Shown here piece by piece: positions 18,120 to 27,598 of a stretch of 64,000 nt of DNA (positions within the stretch are counted from its first letter, which is position 1; each line of letters starts with the position of its first letter). The notes under the pieces were generated by a model, which saw only the letters and a list, made by a program, of their open reading frames with translations, had not been told where the DNA came from and did not search any database. Source of the stretch: Pedobacter sandarakinus (GTDB lineage: Bacteria; Bacteroidota; Bacteroidia; Sphingobacteriales; Sphingobacteriaceae); contig NZ_JAPIVG010000004.1 in assembly GCF_026240095.1 (NCBI RefSeq), positions 124,001 to 188,000 on the forward strand, in the 5' to 3' direction. The translations under genes were made by a program, and so were the position numbers.

Positions 18120-18638
18120 ATGAAAATTCTTTTATCACTAACCCTAATTGTATTCGCAATGACCGTTTCTGCACAAGAAGTAAACAAAAAAATCCACGAT
18201 CAGGCCAAGAGCAAAGACATATTAATCAACCGGTGCACCAGAGATGGAGTTACGAGTTTTCCGGAGTTCAAAGAAATGTACGATCCGCTTTACGAATCCT
18301 ATACACCAGATTCAGCAACGATCGTAGCACTTAAAAAAGTAGTTAAAAAAGAGAAAATAAAAATTGTTTTTGGCACATGGTGTGGCGATAGTAAAGTAAA
18401 TGTTCCACATTTCTTCAAGATTCTGGATTTGTTAAATTTTAAAGAAAAGAACGTTGAGATTGTTGCTGTAGATGGGCATAAAAAGGCAGAAAATGGAATC
18501 CTAGACGGACTAGATATTCAAAGAGTACCCACATTCATCGTGTTCGATAATAAAGGAAAGGAACTGGGCCGCATTATCGAAGGACCAACAACGACATTAG
18601 AGGGAGATCTATTGGCAATCTATAAAAAGAAACCTTAA
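18120..18638 (+). CDS. Secreted thioredoxin-family protein with CGDS active-site motif
   Basis: A 172-residue protein with a signal peptide (MKILLSLTLIVFAMTVSAQE). The thioredoxin fold is seen in KIVFGTWCGDSKVNVPHF, the predicted active site, and in RVPTFIVFDNKGKELGRI with the cis-proline. The second active-site cysteine is replaced by serine (Cys-Gly-Asp-Ser), so disulfide exchange by the normal CxxC mechanism is unlikely. Periplasmic location follows from the signal peptide. Confidence 0.8.
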   Translation: MKILLSLTLIVFAMTVSAQEVNKKIHDQAKSKDILINRCTRDGVTSFPEFKEMYDPLYESYTPDSATIVALKKVVKKEKIKIVFGTWCGDSKVNVPHFFKILDLLNFKEKNVEIVAVDGHKKAENGILDGLDIQRVPTFIVFDNKGKELGRIIEGPTTTLEGDLLAIYKKKP

Positions 18639-18708
18639 ACTATTAAGACCCAACTTTGGTTAAGTAAATATCATTGTTTGAAATTAAATTGTTGTTTAAA
18701 AATATTGT

Positions 18709-19389
18709 ATGTCTGTAGCATTAGAGCCGGGTTGGTTAGCCGTTTTACACCAAGAGTTTGAAAAAGATTACATGAAAAGCCTTAAAGCTTTTTTAAAACA
18801 AGAAAAGGACGCTGGTGCTTTAGTTTATCCGAAAGGCAGTGATATCTTCAATGCTTTAAACACCACCCCTTTTGATGAAGTTAAAGTGGTTATTCTGGGT
18901 CAGGATCCTTATCATGGAATTGGGCAGGCGCATGGACTATCGTTTTCAGTACAAAAAGGTATTGCAATACCACCATCCTTAAAAAATATTTATAAAGAAC
19001 TGGAAACAGATATCGATGGTTTTATTGCACCGAGGCATGGTAACTTGACTCAATGGGCAACCCAAGGTGTGCTGCTGCTAAATGCAACGCTCACCGTACG
19101 TGCATCAGAAGCGGGTTCGCATCAAAACCGAGGTTGGGAGATCTTCACCGATGAAATTATTAAATCAATTTCAGAGAAAAAGAAAAATATTGTATTCCTA
19201 CTTTGGGGAAAATATGCACAACAAAAAGCTGCGTTAATAGATCAGAAGAAACACCATATTTTAACTGCAGCCCACCCTTCTCCTTTTTCAGCCTATAATG
19301 GATTCTTAGGGTCTAAACACTTCTCCAAAGCCAACCAATTGCTTGTTCAAGACAACATCAGCCCGATTGACTGGAAATTATCTGACTAA
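18709..19389 (+). CDS. ung: Uracil-DNA glycosylase
   Basis: A 226-residue family 1 glycosylase that removes uracil from DNA to start base-excision repair. The water-activating Asp66 is in GQDPYHG, and the DNA-intercalation loop HPSPFSAYNGF follows near residue 188 with the catalytic His. LLLNATLTVR gives the uracil-recognition strand. Length is canonical. Its stop overlaps the start of the next gene by one base (TAATG), so the two are translationally coupled. Confidence 0.97.
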   Translation: MSVALEPGWLAVLHQEFEKDYMKSLKAFLKQEKDAGALVYPKGSDIFNALNTTPFDEVKVVILGQDPYHGIGQAHGLSFSVQKGIAIPPSLKNIYKELETDIDGFIAPRHGNLTQWATQGVLLLNATLTVRASEAGSHQNRGWEIFTDEIIKSISEKKKNIVFLLWGKYAQQKAALIDQKKHHILTAAHPSPFSAYNGFLGSKHFSKANQLLVQDNISPIDWKLSD

Positions 19390-20045
19390 TGAAGGCTTAC
19401 CTCATCAGCGGACTTGGTGCAGATAGCAGAATTTTCGCCAAGTTAGCATTGCCCTCACATATTGAAATAAGCCATATAGAATGGATTACGCCAAATAGTG
19501 GAGAAAAATTATCCGACTATGCTGCCAGGCTTAGTAATGCCATCGATACTAAACGTCCATTTATTCTAATTGGTGTATCATTTGGGGGAATGTTGGCTGT
19601 AGAAATAGCCAAAATATTTAAGCCGATACTAACCATCATCATATCCAGCACCATTTACAGCAAACATTTACCGCTTACTTACCGGATCGTTGGTCGACTG
19701 AATCTAACCCAGTTCATCCCTTCTTCACTGTTCAAATCCGCCAATAAATTCACCCAAAACTTTTTCTTCGGAACCAAAACTAAGCAAGAGAAAAAGTTGC
19801 TGAAGACAATAGTAAACGATACTGATCCTATGTTCCTGAAATGGGCAATTAGCAGCATTGTTACCTGGCAAAATCAAACTCGTCCCGAAAATCTGCATCT
19901 TATCCACGGCAAAGCCGACCGCATTTTATATTCAAAACAATCGAAACCAGACTTTTGGATAGAAGAAGGAACGCACTTCATGGTATACCAAAAAGCTGAT
20001 CAGATATCAAAAATCATCAGTGAGCTGGTATCAGGGATTCGATGA
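19389..20045 (+). CDS. Alpha/beta hydrolase
   Basis: A 218-residue alpha/beta-hydrolase-like protein with nucleophile elbow GVSFGGMLA (about residues 61-69, Ser in GVSFG). The late histidine may be the one in EEGTHFMV. It has no signal peptide. Substrate is unknown. Coupling to ung by a one-base overlap is probably an operon arrangement without a known functional link. Confidence 0.75.
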   Translation: MKAYLISGLGADSRIFAKLALPSHIEISHIEWITPNSGEKLSDYAARLSNAIDTKRPFILIGVSFGGMLAVEIAKIFKPILTIIISSTIYSKHLPLTYRIVGRLNLTQFIPSSLFKSANKFTQNFFFGTKTKQEKKLLKTIVNDTDPMFLKWAISSIVTWQNQTRPENLHLIHGKADRILYSKQSKPDFWIEEGTHFMVYQKADQISKIISELVSGIR

Positions 20046-20078
20046 ATGATTTATAGGGGATGATTAAGTAAGAATTTA

Positions 20079-20549
20079 CTAATATTCTAAAGGCACTATC
20101 GGCTCTTTCTTTGTTGTAGACATAATCATCATGGTTTGGAAAGTCTTAACAACAGATATCTTGCTAATTTTTTCCATTATCAATCGCTCGTACGATTTGA
20201 TATCTTTCACATATACCTTCAACAAAAAATCTGCCTGTCCGGTTACATGGTGACACTCCGTAATCTCTTTAATCTGGTTTACTTCGTCTAAAAAGATCTG
20301 GATCGTATTGTTTTTATGAAAATCTAATTGAATTTGTATAAAGGTTTTAATTCCAAGACCTAGCTTTTCCTCGTCAACTAAAGCATGATAGCTTTTGATG
20401 TAACCTGCCATCTCTAATTTGCGCACACGCTCTAGCGTTGGCGCAGGAGACAAGCCAATTTCTTGTGATAATAGTAGGTTCGTAATTCTACCGTTTTCTT
20501 GTAAAATTCTTAAGATTTTAAAATCAATCTTATCTAATTCTGATGCCAT
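20079..20549 (-). CDS. Lrp/AsnC-family transcriptional regulator
   Basis: A 156-residue regulator: N-terminal winged-HTH (LDKIDFKILRILQENGRITN, then LSQEIGLSPAPTLERVRKLE) followed by an AsnC/RAM ligand-binding domain (KTFIQIQLDFHKN..ECHHVTGQADFLLKV). Such proteins form octamers that respond to amino acids. Divergent to mntR with 126 bases between them. The regulated genes cannot be named from here. Confidence 0.92.
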   Translation of the reverse strand: MASELDKIDFKILRILQENGRITNLLLSQEIGLSPAPTLERVRKLEMAGYIKSYHALVDEEKLGLGIKTFIQIQLDFHKNNTIQIFLDEVNQIKEITECHHVTGQADFLLKVYVKDIKSYERLIMEKISKISVVKTFQTMMIMSTTKKEPIVPLEY

Positions 20550-20638
20550 ATTAATTCAAAGGGATTTGTAAGACAAACATAACCAAATTATATTCTAAAT
20601 TTTAACATAATTTATCTAATATATTCTAACAAATAATT

Positions 20639-20667
20639 TTTAGATTTACCTAAAAATTAAATTAGGT
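20639..20667 (+). promoter_or_regulatory. Candidate MntR/DtxR-type operator upstream of mntR
   Basis: TTTAGATTTACCTAAA (20639-20654) is an imperfect palindrome with TTTAG/CTAAA outer arms, and a further half-site TTAGGT lies at 20662-20667. It is placed 22 bases before the mntR ATG, where a DtxR-family repressor could act on its own operon. Assignment is by position and symmetry only. Confidence 0.45.
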
Positions 20668-20675
20668 ACATAAAA

Positions 20676-21338
20676 ATGCAAAGCTTTACAGAAGAGAACT
20701 ATCTTAAAATTATCTATCACCTTGCAGCGCAGACAAATAATGTGCAAACAAACGCCATTGCAGAGCAAATGCAGACTAAACCTGCCTCGGTTACCGATAT
20801 GATTAAAAAACTGGCAGATAAAGGGTTTGTAGACTATGTTAAATACCAAGGTGTTACACTTACTGAAAAAGGCAAAAATGCAGCAATAGATATTGTAAGA
20901 AAACATAGACTATGGGAAGTATTTTTAGTTGATAAGCTCAATTTCAAATGGGATGAGGTGCATGATGTAGCAGAAGAATTAGAGCATATTAAATCTAAGG
21001 CCTTAATCGAACGTCTTGATGAATTTTTGGGTTTTCCGAAGTCTGATCCGCATGGAGACCCTATTCCAGATAAAAATGGCCGGTTTGCTAAAACCCAGTT
21101 TACTAAATTAATTGAGTTGGCTATTGGTGATACAGGTACCATTACTGGTGTTAGTCAGCATAGTTCGGCATTCTTAAAGCACCTGGAAAAATTGGGTTTA
21201 ACACTTGGAAAAGAGTTAACCCTAACCGACGTTACTGATTTCGACGGTTCTGTGGAAATATTGGTAGGCGAAAAACACATTAACATAAGCAGAGAAGTTG
21301 CAAAACACATTTTAATTAGCAATAATGGCAAAAACTGA
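20676..21338 (+). CDS. mntR: DtxR/MntR-family metal-dependent repressor
   Basis: A 220-residue regulator. The N-terminal winged helix reads FTEENYLKIIYHLAAQ, then ANAIAEQMQTKPASVTDMIKKL-like residues (QTNAIAEQMQTKPASVTDM). A dimerisation/metal region contains HRLWEVFLVDKL and HDVAEELEHIKSKALIERLDEFLGFP, followed by PHGDPIP. A C-terminal SH3-like/FeoA domain is present. In this family Mn(II) or Fe(II) binding promotes DNA binding. It overlaps the Nramp gene by 14 bases, supporting a role in manganese homeostasis. Confidence 0.9.
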   Translation: MQSFTEENYLKIIYHLAAQTNNVQTNAIAEQMQTKPASVTDMIKKLADKGFVDYVKYQGVTLTEKGKNAAIDIVRKHRLWEVFLVDKLNFKWDEVHDVAEELEHIKSKALIERLDEFLGFPKSDPHGDPIPDKNGRFAKTQFTKLIELAIGDTGTITGVSQHSSAFLKHLEKLGLTLGKELTLTDVTDFDGSVEILVGEKHINISREVAKHILISNNGKN

Positions 21339-23187
21339 ATCACTTAGCGAAGTTCACCAAAGTGTAAGCACCGATAAACGAAAAGGCTGGCGCCGTATTT
21401 TAGCATTCATTGGCCCTGCCTACCTGATTAGTGTTGGTTATATGGACCCAGGCAACTGGGCTACCGATTTAGCCGGGGGAAGTAAATTCGGGTATCAGTT
21501 AATATGGGTCTTACTCATGTCTAACCTCATCGCACTGCTTTTGCAATCGCTGAGTGCGAGACTTGGTATTGTTCGGGGTTTAGATCTGGCACAGGCATCC
21601 AAACAGGCTTATCCACGTTGGGCAAACATTCCATTATTTGGTTTGGCACAAACGGCAATCATTGCTTGCGACCTTGCGGAGATTATTGGCATGGCCATCG
21701 GTTTACAATTGCTATTTGGCTTGCCATTAATCTGGGGAATTTCAATAACTATTTTCGATACAATTCTTCTGCTTTTCCTTTTAAACAAGGGTATGCGGGC
21801 TATGGAGGGCTTTATTGTTTCAATGGTATTTATTGTAGGGCTCTCATTTTTGATAGAAATGTTTATCGTAGAACCTTCGCTAAGAGAAATTGCGAAAGGC
21901 TTTGAACCATCGATACTCAATGGCGATGCCCTTTACATCGCCATCGGAATTATTGGGGCAACAGTAATGCCACACAACCTCTATCTTCATTCATCCTTAG
22001 TACAAACCCGCAAAATTGAAAAAACCAATAAAGGCATTAAAGAAGCATTGAAATTTAACCTTATTGATACCTCAATTGCACTAAACCTGGCATTCTTCGT
22101 AAACGCGGCAATTTTAATACTTGCAGCCGCAGCATTTTATAAAAACGGCATGCATCAGGTTGCAGAGATTCAAGATGCACATAAGCTTTTAACTAACATT
22201 TTCGGCAACATCGCACCTACTTTATTTGCCATCGCTTTAATTGCAGCCGGGCAAAGCTCCACTGTAACGGGAACTTTGGCGGGTCAGATTATTATGGAAG
22301 GACACATTAACCTGCGTATTCAACCCTGGCTTAGGAGGTTAATTACCAGATTGCTTGCCATTGCTCCAGCATTTTTCACCATCCTGCATTATGGCGACGA
22401 TGCCCTGGGCGGATTATTGGTGCTAAGTCAGGTGGTGTTAAGTTTGCAGTTAGGCTTCGCCATCATTCCGCTAATTCACTTTACATCAGATAAAAAACTG
22501 ATGAAAGATTTTGCCATAAAGACCTGGGTTAAAGTATTGGCTTGGGCAAGTGCTGCTGCCATTATCGCATTAAACGTTAAGTTGGTAATCGAAGAAATAT
22601 CGGGCTGGGCAGCAGAAGCTAACAACTGGTGGATTTATGTCATCGTCATTCCGACGCTACTGTTTGTTGTGTTTTTGCTATTCTACGTTTTCTTCCATCC
22701 CTTACTACAAAAGAAAGATTTACTAAGGCAACTTGTTCCCCATGGGGACGCCTTAGACATCGGAGAAATTGAGAAGATGAGCTACACGAAGATTGGAATT
22801 GCAGTAGATTTTTCAAAAAATGATCGGAATACCATCAGACATGCATTAATACAAGGCGGTAAAGACGCACATTATTACCTTATCCATGTTGTAGAAACGG
22901 CTGCAGCAAGGTATCATGGCCAAGAAGTTATGGATCATGAAACTGAAAGCGATGCAATGAATTTGGAGAAATATAGAATGAACCTGGCAGATTTAGGCTA
23001 CGATGCCACACCATTTATTGGGTTTGGAAGCACGGCTAAATCCATCGCCGAAATTAGTAATAGAAATAGAATTGAGCTCCTGGTTATGGGCGCACATGGT
23101 CATAAAGGCTTAAAAGACTTAATCTTCGGAACCACTGTAGACTCGGTTAGACACAAAGTAAACATACCGGTTCTCATCATTAGGTAA
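21325..23187 (+). CDS. mntH: Nramp-family divalent metal transporter fused to a universal stress protein domain
   Basis: A 620-residue inner-membrane protein. The Nramp part (about residues 1-480) has 11 predicted membrane segments, the TM1 metal-site motif MDPGNWATDLAGG and the TM6 motif AIGIIGATVMPHNLYLHSSL. From about residue 485 a cytoplasmic Usp domain follows (YTKIGIAVDFSKNDRNT, ending VMGAHGHKGLKDLIFGTTVDS), in which GxHGxxG and GT form the usual ATP-binding loop. Manganese or iron uptake is inferred from the mntR partner. Its stop abuts that of the convergent gene. Confidence 0.93.
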   Translation: MAKTESLSEVHQSVSTDKRKGWRRILAFIGPAYLISVGYMDPGNWATDLAGGSKFGYQLIWVLLMSNLIALLLQSLSARLGIVRGLDLAQASKQAYPRWANIPLFGLAQTAIIACDLAEIIGMAIGLQLLFGLPLIWGISITIFDTILLLFLLNKGMRAMEGFIVSMVFIVGLSFLIEMFIVEPSLREIAKGFEPSILNGDALYIAIGIIGATVMPHNLYLHSSLVQTRKIEKTNKGIKEALKFNLIDTSIALNLAFFVNAAILILAAAAFYKNGMHQVAEIQDAHKLLTNIFGNIAPTLFAIALIAAGQSSTVTGTLAGQIIMEGHINLRIQPWLRRLITRLLAIAPAFFTILHYGDDALGGLLVLSQVVLSLQLGFAIIPLIHFTSDKKLMKDFAIKTWVKVLAWASAAAIIALNVKLVIEEISGWAAEANNWWIYVIVIPTLLFVVFLLFYVFFHPLLQKKDLLRQLVPHGDALDIGEIEKMSYTKIGIAVDFSKNDRNTIRHALIQGGKDAHYYLIHVVETAAARYHGQEVMDHETESDAMNLEKYRMNLADLGYDATPFIGFGSTAKSIAEISNRNRIELLVMGAHGHKGLKDLIFGTTVDSVRHKVNIPVLIIR

Positions 23188-23673
23188 TTACTTTTTAACT
23201 GCAGGAAGTATTTTTTTTATACTCCCATCGCCAGAGTGGTACGTAATTAGTTTATTAGCCTTCGAGTAAAGATACATGGCCGGATATACCGATGGCAAGA
23301 AAGTGAGGATAAACAAATGGTTTTTGTCTTGCAAAACCGTAACGTTTGGTTTCGTATTTAAACCCTTGGCGTAGGTTTGGAAAAATTGAGGAATGATGTA
23401 AGCCTCATCCAAAGTGATTAAATAAATATTGGTGTTCTTGAATTGAGCATAATTAGCATTTAACAATTTTAGCTCTCTTTGGCAATGCTCGCAAGTACAA
23501 TCAAATAAGATCAACAAATTGTCTTTATCTGTTTTTAAGTCTTTATTGGTAAAGGATTTACCATCAAGCTTGAAAAAGGTGAATTGAGGTAGTATTTTTG
23601 GCTGCTGTGCCAACCCTTGAAAGCTGACACAAAAGAGTATAATAGCGAGTAGGTGTTTTAACTTCATCATCAT
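23188..23673 (-). CDS. Secreted thioredoxin-like/redoxin protein
   Basis: A 161-residue protein with an N-terminal signal peptide (LAIILFCVSFQGLAQ) and a redoxin core: FTFFKLDGKSFTNKDL, then LLILFDCTCEHCQREL with a Cys-Glu-His-Cys active site, and FLPSVYPAMYLYS supplying the cis-proline. It probably acts in periplasmic thiol chemistry. I take the start at ATG 23673, the first of three Met codons; an upstream in-frame TTG at 23685 is less likely. It converges with the Nramp gene with no intergenic base. Confidence 0.8.
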   Translation of the reverse strand: MMMKLKHLLAIILFCVSFQGLAQQPKILPQFTFFKLDGKSFTNKDLKTDKDNLLILFDCTCEHCQRELKLLNANYAQFKNTNIYLITLDEAYIIPQFFQTYAKGLNTKPNVTVLQDKNHLFILTFLPSVYPAMYLYSKANKLITYHSGDGSIKKILPAVKK

Positions 23674-23884
23674 TTTAAATATCAAAAATAGGCAATATCT
23701 AATAAATAAATAATATTCTGGCAGCTTTTACAAACAGATGAATTTCTACTTTGTTACTGCTAATGGCAAATATGAAGCTAATTAAATCTAAAATAACATC
23801 AATTTTTAGGATATTTGCAACCCAGGAATTAACGCCATTTAAGTGTAGATGAAAAATCTACATCCATATAACAGCATTTAAGGT

Positions 23885-24334
23885 TTGAAAAACGACATCA
23901 ATATAAAAAACAAGCGAGCATATTTTGACTACAATTTACTGGATAAATATGTAGCAGGTATTGCACTTTTAGGCACCGAGATCAAGGCTATCAGGCAAGG
24001 CAAAGCAAACATGACTGATGCCTTCTGCACCTTTATTGGACCAAACCTCTATGTACGAAACTTACATGTATCTGAATATAGCCACAGCTCCTTTTATCAT
24101 CACGATATTAAACGAGACCGGGCGCTACTTCTCCAAAAAAAGGAACTTAGAAAGCTTAGGTTAAAAGGAGAAGAAAAAGGTTACACCATAGTACCGCTTC
24201 GAATTTTTGTAAACGAAAGGGGTTTCGCTAAAATTGAGATCGCATTAGCACAGGGAAAAAAAGAATTTGATAAACGCGATAGCATTAAGGACAGGGACAC
24301 CAAAAGGGAGTTAGACCGGGCAATGAAGCGTTAA
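23885..24334 (+). CDS. smpB: SsrA-binding protein SmpB
   Basis: A 149-residue partner of tmRNA in rescue of stalled ribosomes. It reads NIKNKRAYFDYNLLDKYVAGIALLGTEIKAIRQGKAN, with the conserved fold motif GTEIKAIR, and LYVRNLHVSEYSH, and ends with a basic tail (KDRDTKRELDRAMKR). The frame starts at TTG 23885. No ATG gives a full-length protein, so a TTG start is likely. No tmRNA gene is present in this window. Confidence 0.95.
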   Translation: MKNDINIKNKRAYFDYNLLDKYVAGIALLGTEIKAIRQGKANMTDAFCTFIGPNLYVRNLHVSEYSHSSFYHHDIKRDRALLLQKKELRKLRLKGEEKGYTIVPLRIFVNERGFAKIEIALAQGKKEFDKRDSIKDRDTKRELDRAMKR

Positions 24335-24371
24335 CAACCATCTGCAACCCTTGGTGCCAATGAGTTCGTGT

Positions 24372-25028
24372 TTACCAGGCCTGATCGCCAACCAATGGTA
24401 CAAACCTGAAAGTATCTAATACAATCTTTTCATAATCGGTATCACTAACCCTAATTACCGTAACCATTTTTTGCGTTTTTTCATCACCCACCGGGATGAC
24501 AAGAATTCCGCCTATTTTAAGTTGTTTCAATAAAATTTCTGGCACTAACGGTGCCCCGGCGGTTACAATAATCTTATCATAAGGCGCATGTTCGGCAACC
24601 CCCTTAGATCCGTCGCCACAATAAAAAATTGGCTTATATCCCATTCCAGGCAACACTTGAATGGTACGGTTATAAATATTTTGCTGCCTTTCAATGGTGG
24701 TTACCTGCGCACCTAGCTCCATTAATACACAGGTTTGGTAACCCGATCCGGTGCCAATTTCCAAAACCTTATCGCCAGGTTTAATGTGTAATAGCTCGCT
24801 TTGGTAAGCGACAGTATAAGGCTGGGAAATGGTTTGCCCATCACCAATAGGGAAAGCAATATCCTTATAAGCTTGGTTCCAAAAAGTTTCGTCGAAGAAG
24901 AAATGACGCGGAACTTTTCCAATCGCTGCCAATACATGCTTATCTTCAATTCCGCGAGATTTTAGCAATTCAACTAGCTTTTTTCTCGCACCACGTTCTC
25001 GGTAATTATCAACAAATTTATAAGCCAT
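24372..25028 (-). CDS. pcm: Protein-L-isoaspartate O-methyltransferase
   Basis: A 218-residue methyltransferase that repairs isoaspartyl residues in damaged proteins. SAM motif I is VLEIGTGSGYQT (about residues 89-100), and the PCMT signature GDGQTISQPYTVA precedes it at about residues 62-75. The post-I acidic region TIERQQ and GAPYDKIIVTAGAP match the family. It is transcribed from an isolated position between smpB and priA. Confidence 0.93.
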   Translation of the reverse strand: MAYKFVDNYRERGARKKLVELLKSRGIEDKHVLAAIGKVPRHFFFDETFWNQAYKDIAFPIGDGQTISQPYTVAYQSELLHIKPGDKVLEIGTGSGYQTCVLMELGAQVTTIERQQNIYNRTIQVLPGMGYKPIFYCGDGSKGVAEHAPYDKIIVTAGAPLVPEILLKQLKIGGILVIPVGDEKTQKMVTVIRVSDTDYEKIVLDTFRFVPLVGDQAW

Positions 25029-25117
25029 GAAGTCTCAAAATTAGTTTTTTTAAACGGCGATTCAAGATAAAGAAATTAACAATTTCGTAAGTAACAGAAA
25101 ATTAAAACATTAATTAT

Positions 25118-27598
25118 TTAGTAAGGATCGACGTCTACCTGCGTAAAAACGCCTTTAAATTCTTTCGTTGCATTAAATTCTGTAAGCGTTTGCCGAAGAA
25201 CATCTTTAACCTTCTGAATGGCCGTATGCCTATCTGCCTTAATAATAATCTGTTTAATGTATAAGTTGCGTACCCTGCTTACGAGTGGTTGTTCGGGACC
25301 CAATACACGTTGACCGAATTTAGCTTTAAGGATATTGGCGAGGTTGAAAGCTGCATGATCTAAAACCTGGGCATCCTTGTGTTTTACATAAAGAAAAATC
25401 ATTCTTGAAAAAGGCGGATAAAGGAACCTTTCCCTCTCTGCAATTTCATCCTGGTACATCCCTTTATAGTCGTTATCTACAACCTGTTTAATAATTCGAT
25501 TTTCAGCATCATAGGTTTGGATACATACGTTGCCTTGATCGGCCCTCCGCCCCGCTCTACCAGCTACCTGCGCCAATAGTTGGTAACTGCGTTCATAGGC
25601 TCTAAAATCCGGATAGCCCAACAGTGTATCAGCATTTATTACACCAATCAGGTTTAAGTTATCGAAATCCAGACCTTTTGCCACCATTTGCGTTCCAATT
25701 AAAATATCAGTCTTCTTCTCCTGGAAATCGTTTAAGATTTGCTGCAAACTGTTCTTGTTACGCGTACTATCCATATCGAGGCGGGCAACTGTTACTTCAG
25801 GATAAAGCAACTTCAATTCTTCTTCGATCCGCTCGGTGCCGAAACCTTTTTGCGATACGTGAACTGAACCACAAGCAGGACAGATATTGACCGTACTCTG
25901 TTGATATCCACAGTAATGGCAATGGAGTTTACCACTGCTCTTATGGTAAGTTAAGCTTACATCGCAGTTAATGCATTTCGGGGTATATCCGCAGGTGGCG
26001 CAAATCAAAATGGTAGCATAGCCTCTTCTATTCTGGAATAGCACAATTTGTTCTTTTTTAGCCAGCGCCTGATCAATATCTTTAATTAAAACACTGGAAA
26101 AATAAGAAACCATGGTTTTCTTTTTCGTCTCCTCAGAAATGCTGACCACCTGCTGATTTGGCAACTGAACACCTCCAAATCGCTCATTCATCTCCACAAG
26201 AACATATTTACCATTCAAAGCATTATAATAGCTCTCCAGGGACGGCGTTGCAGAGCCAAGAATTACTTTTGCGCCATGCAAATGTGCGAGGTAAATAGCA
26301 GCATCCCTGGCTTGATATCTTGGTGCTGGATCGTATTGTTTATAAGAAGCCTCATGTTCTTCATCAACAACAATTAATTTTAGTTGCTGAAACGGTAAAA
26401 AAACTGCAGATCTGGCCCCTAAAACTACTTTATAGGAACCTGTACGCACTTTGTTCCAGATTTCTACCCGCTCGCTATTATTAAATTTGGAATGATAAAC
26501 GCCAATAGCATTACCGAAATAGCGTTTAATACGTTCTACTATCTGGGTGGTTAAAGCAATCTCTGGCAATAAAAAAAGCACTTGCCCATCAGTTTTGGCT
26601 ATAATTTGTTCGATTAGTTTGATGTACACTTGCGTTTTGCCAGAGGCCGTAACGCCATGCAGCAACACAACATCTTTTTCTTCGAGGCCCTTTTCAATAA
26701 GCGACAGCGCATGCGCTTGCGATGAATTAAGTTGAAAATTGATGCTGAATTCATCGTCATGCGAACCTAACCTACTTACCGGCCGCTTCAAAACAACGAA
26801 CACTTCTTTATCTGTTAATGCCTTTAAAGCCGCCGGCCCGCAATTGCTCTCCTCCAATAACTGCTCTTTAGAGATCGGTAGGTTTTGCTTCTGTAATTTC
26901 AGGTATCCCAGTAGTGCATCAAGTTGTTTTGGCGCTTTTTCCAATAGTGCAAACAGCGCCTTCAAATTTGCTTCTTCTTGGTAAAACTCATTTAGTAGAA
27001 CAAAAGATTTTAGCAAAGGCTTGTATTTCTGTACCACCTCCTCGGCTACGTAAATCAGTTCTTTTTCTAGCAAGGCGCTAATTAGGGGATAAACCGTTTT
27101 CTGCCCTAAAAGCTTAGAGACATCGTTCACCGTAAGTTTCTGCTGATTCTTTAATGCCTGGAGGATAATTTCTTCCTTCTCGGTCAGCTGAACATCGTTA
27201 CTAAAATCTTCACGCAAAATCAAAATGGTTTCACTTGCTAATTTTAAGCTGGCTGGTAAAGCTGCAGCCATTACATCGCCCTCGTTGCACATGTAATAGC
27301 TGGTCATCCATTTCCAGAAATCTAGCTGTGTAGCGGTAACTATAGGCGATCCATCAATTACATCGATAATATATTTCGCTTCGTACGCACCTGGCGGATC
27401 TTTTGAAATACTAGCAATAAGCGCCGTATAGATTTTGTGCTTTCCAAACTGCACCACTACCCTTTTGCCCACCTCTACCAAACTGTTCAGATCGAAAGGA
27501 ACCCTATACGTGTAGTTTTTTGCTAAAGATAAAGGCAAGATAACTTCCACAAAAAGTGTTTCTCTTTCTGCAAAAAAATCGTTGTTCAAATTATCCAT
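25118..27598 (-). CDS. priA: Primosomal protein N' (PriA helicase)
   Basis: An 826-residue replication-restart helicase. The N-terminal 3'-DNA-binding domain (ETLFVEVILPLSLAKNYTYRV) is followed by a Walker A loop GVTASGKTQVY, Walker B VVDEEHEASYK and the SF2 helicase core (GSATPSLESYY, IGTQMVAKGLDFDNL). The eight-cysteine zinc region (CATCGYTPKCINC, CHYCGY, CPACGS) is complete, so the enzyme should be active. Its ATG overlaps the DUF423 stop by one base (TAATG). Confidence 0.96.
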   Translation of the reverse strand: MDNLNNDFFAERETLFVEVILPLSLAKNYTYRVPFDLNSLVEVGKRVVVQFGKHKIYTALIASISKDPPGAYEAKYIIDVIDGSPIVTATQLDFWKWMTSYYMCNEGDVMAAALPASLKLASETILILREDFSNDVQLTEKEEIILQALKNQQKLTVNDVSKLLGQKTVYPLISALLEKELIYVAEEVVQKYKPLLKSFVLLNEFYQEEANLKALFALLEKAPKQLDALLGYLKLQKQNLPISKEQLLEESNCGPAALKALTDKEVFVVLKRPVSRLGSHDDEFSINFQLNSSQAHALSLIEKGLEEKDVVLLHGVTASGKTQVYIKLIEQIIAKTDGQVLFLLPEIALTTQIVERIKRYFGNAIGVYHSKFNNSERVEIWNKVRTGSYKVVLGARSAVFLPFQQLKLIVVDEEHEASYKQYDPAPRYQARDAAIYLAHLHGAKVILGSATPSLESYYNALNGKYVLVEMNERFGGVQLPNQQVVSISEETKKKTMVSYFSSVLIKDIDQALAKKEQIVLFQNRRGYATILICATCGYTPKCINCDVSLTYHKSSGKLHCHYCGYQQSTVNICPACGSVHVSQKGFGTERIEEELKLLYPEVTVARLDMDSTRNKNSLQQILNDFQEKKTDILIGTQMVAKGLDFDNLNLIGVINADTLLGYPDFRAYERSYQLLAQVAGRAGRRADQGNVCIQTYDAENRIIKQVVDNDYKGMYQDEIAERERFLYPPFSRMIFLYVKHKDAQVLDHAAFNLANILKAKFGQRVLGPEQPLVSRVRNLYIKQIIIKADRHTAIQKVKDVLRQTLTEFNATKEFKGVFTQVDVDPY

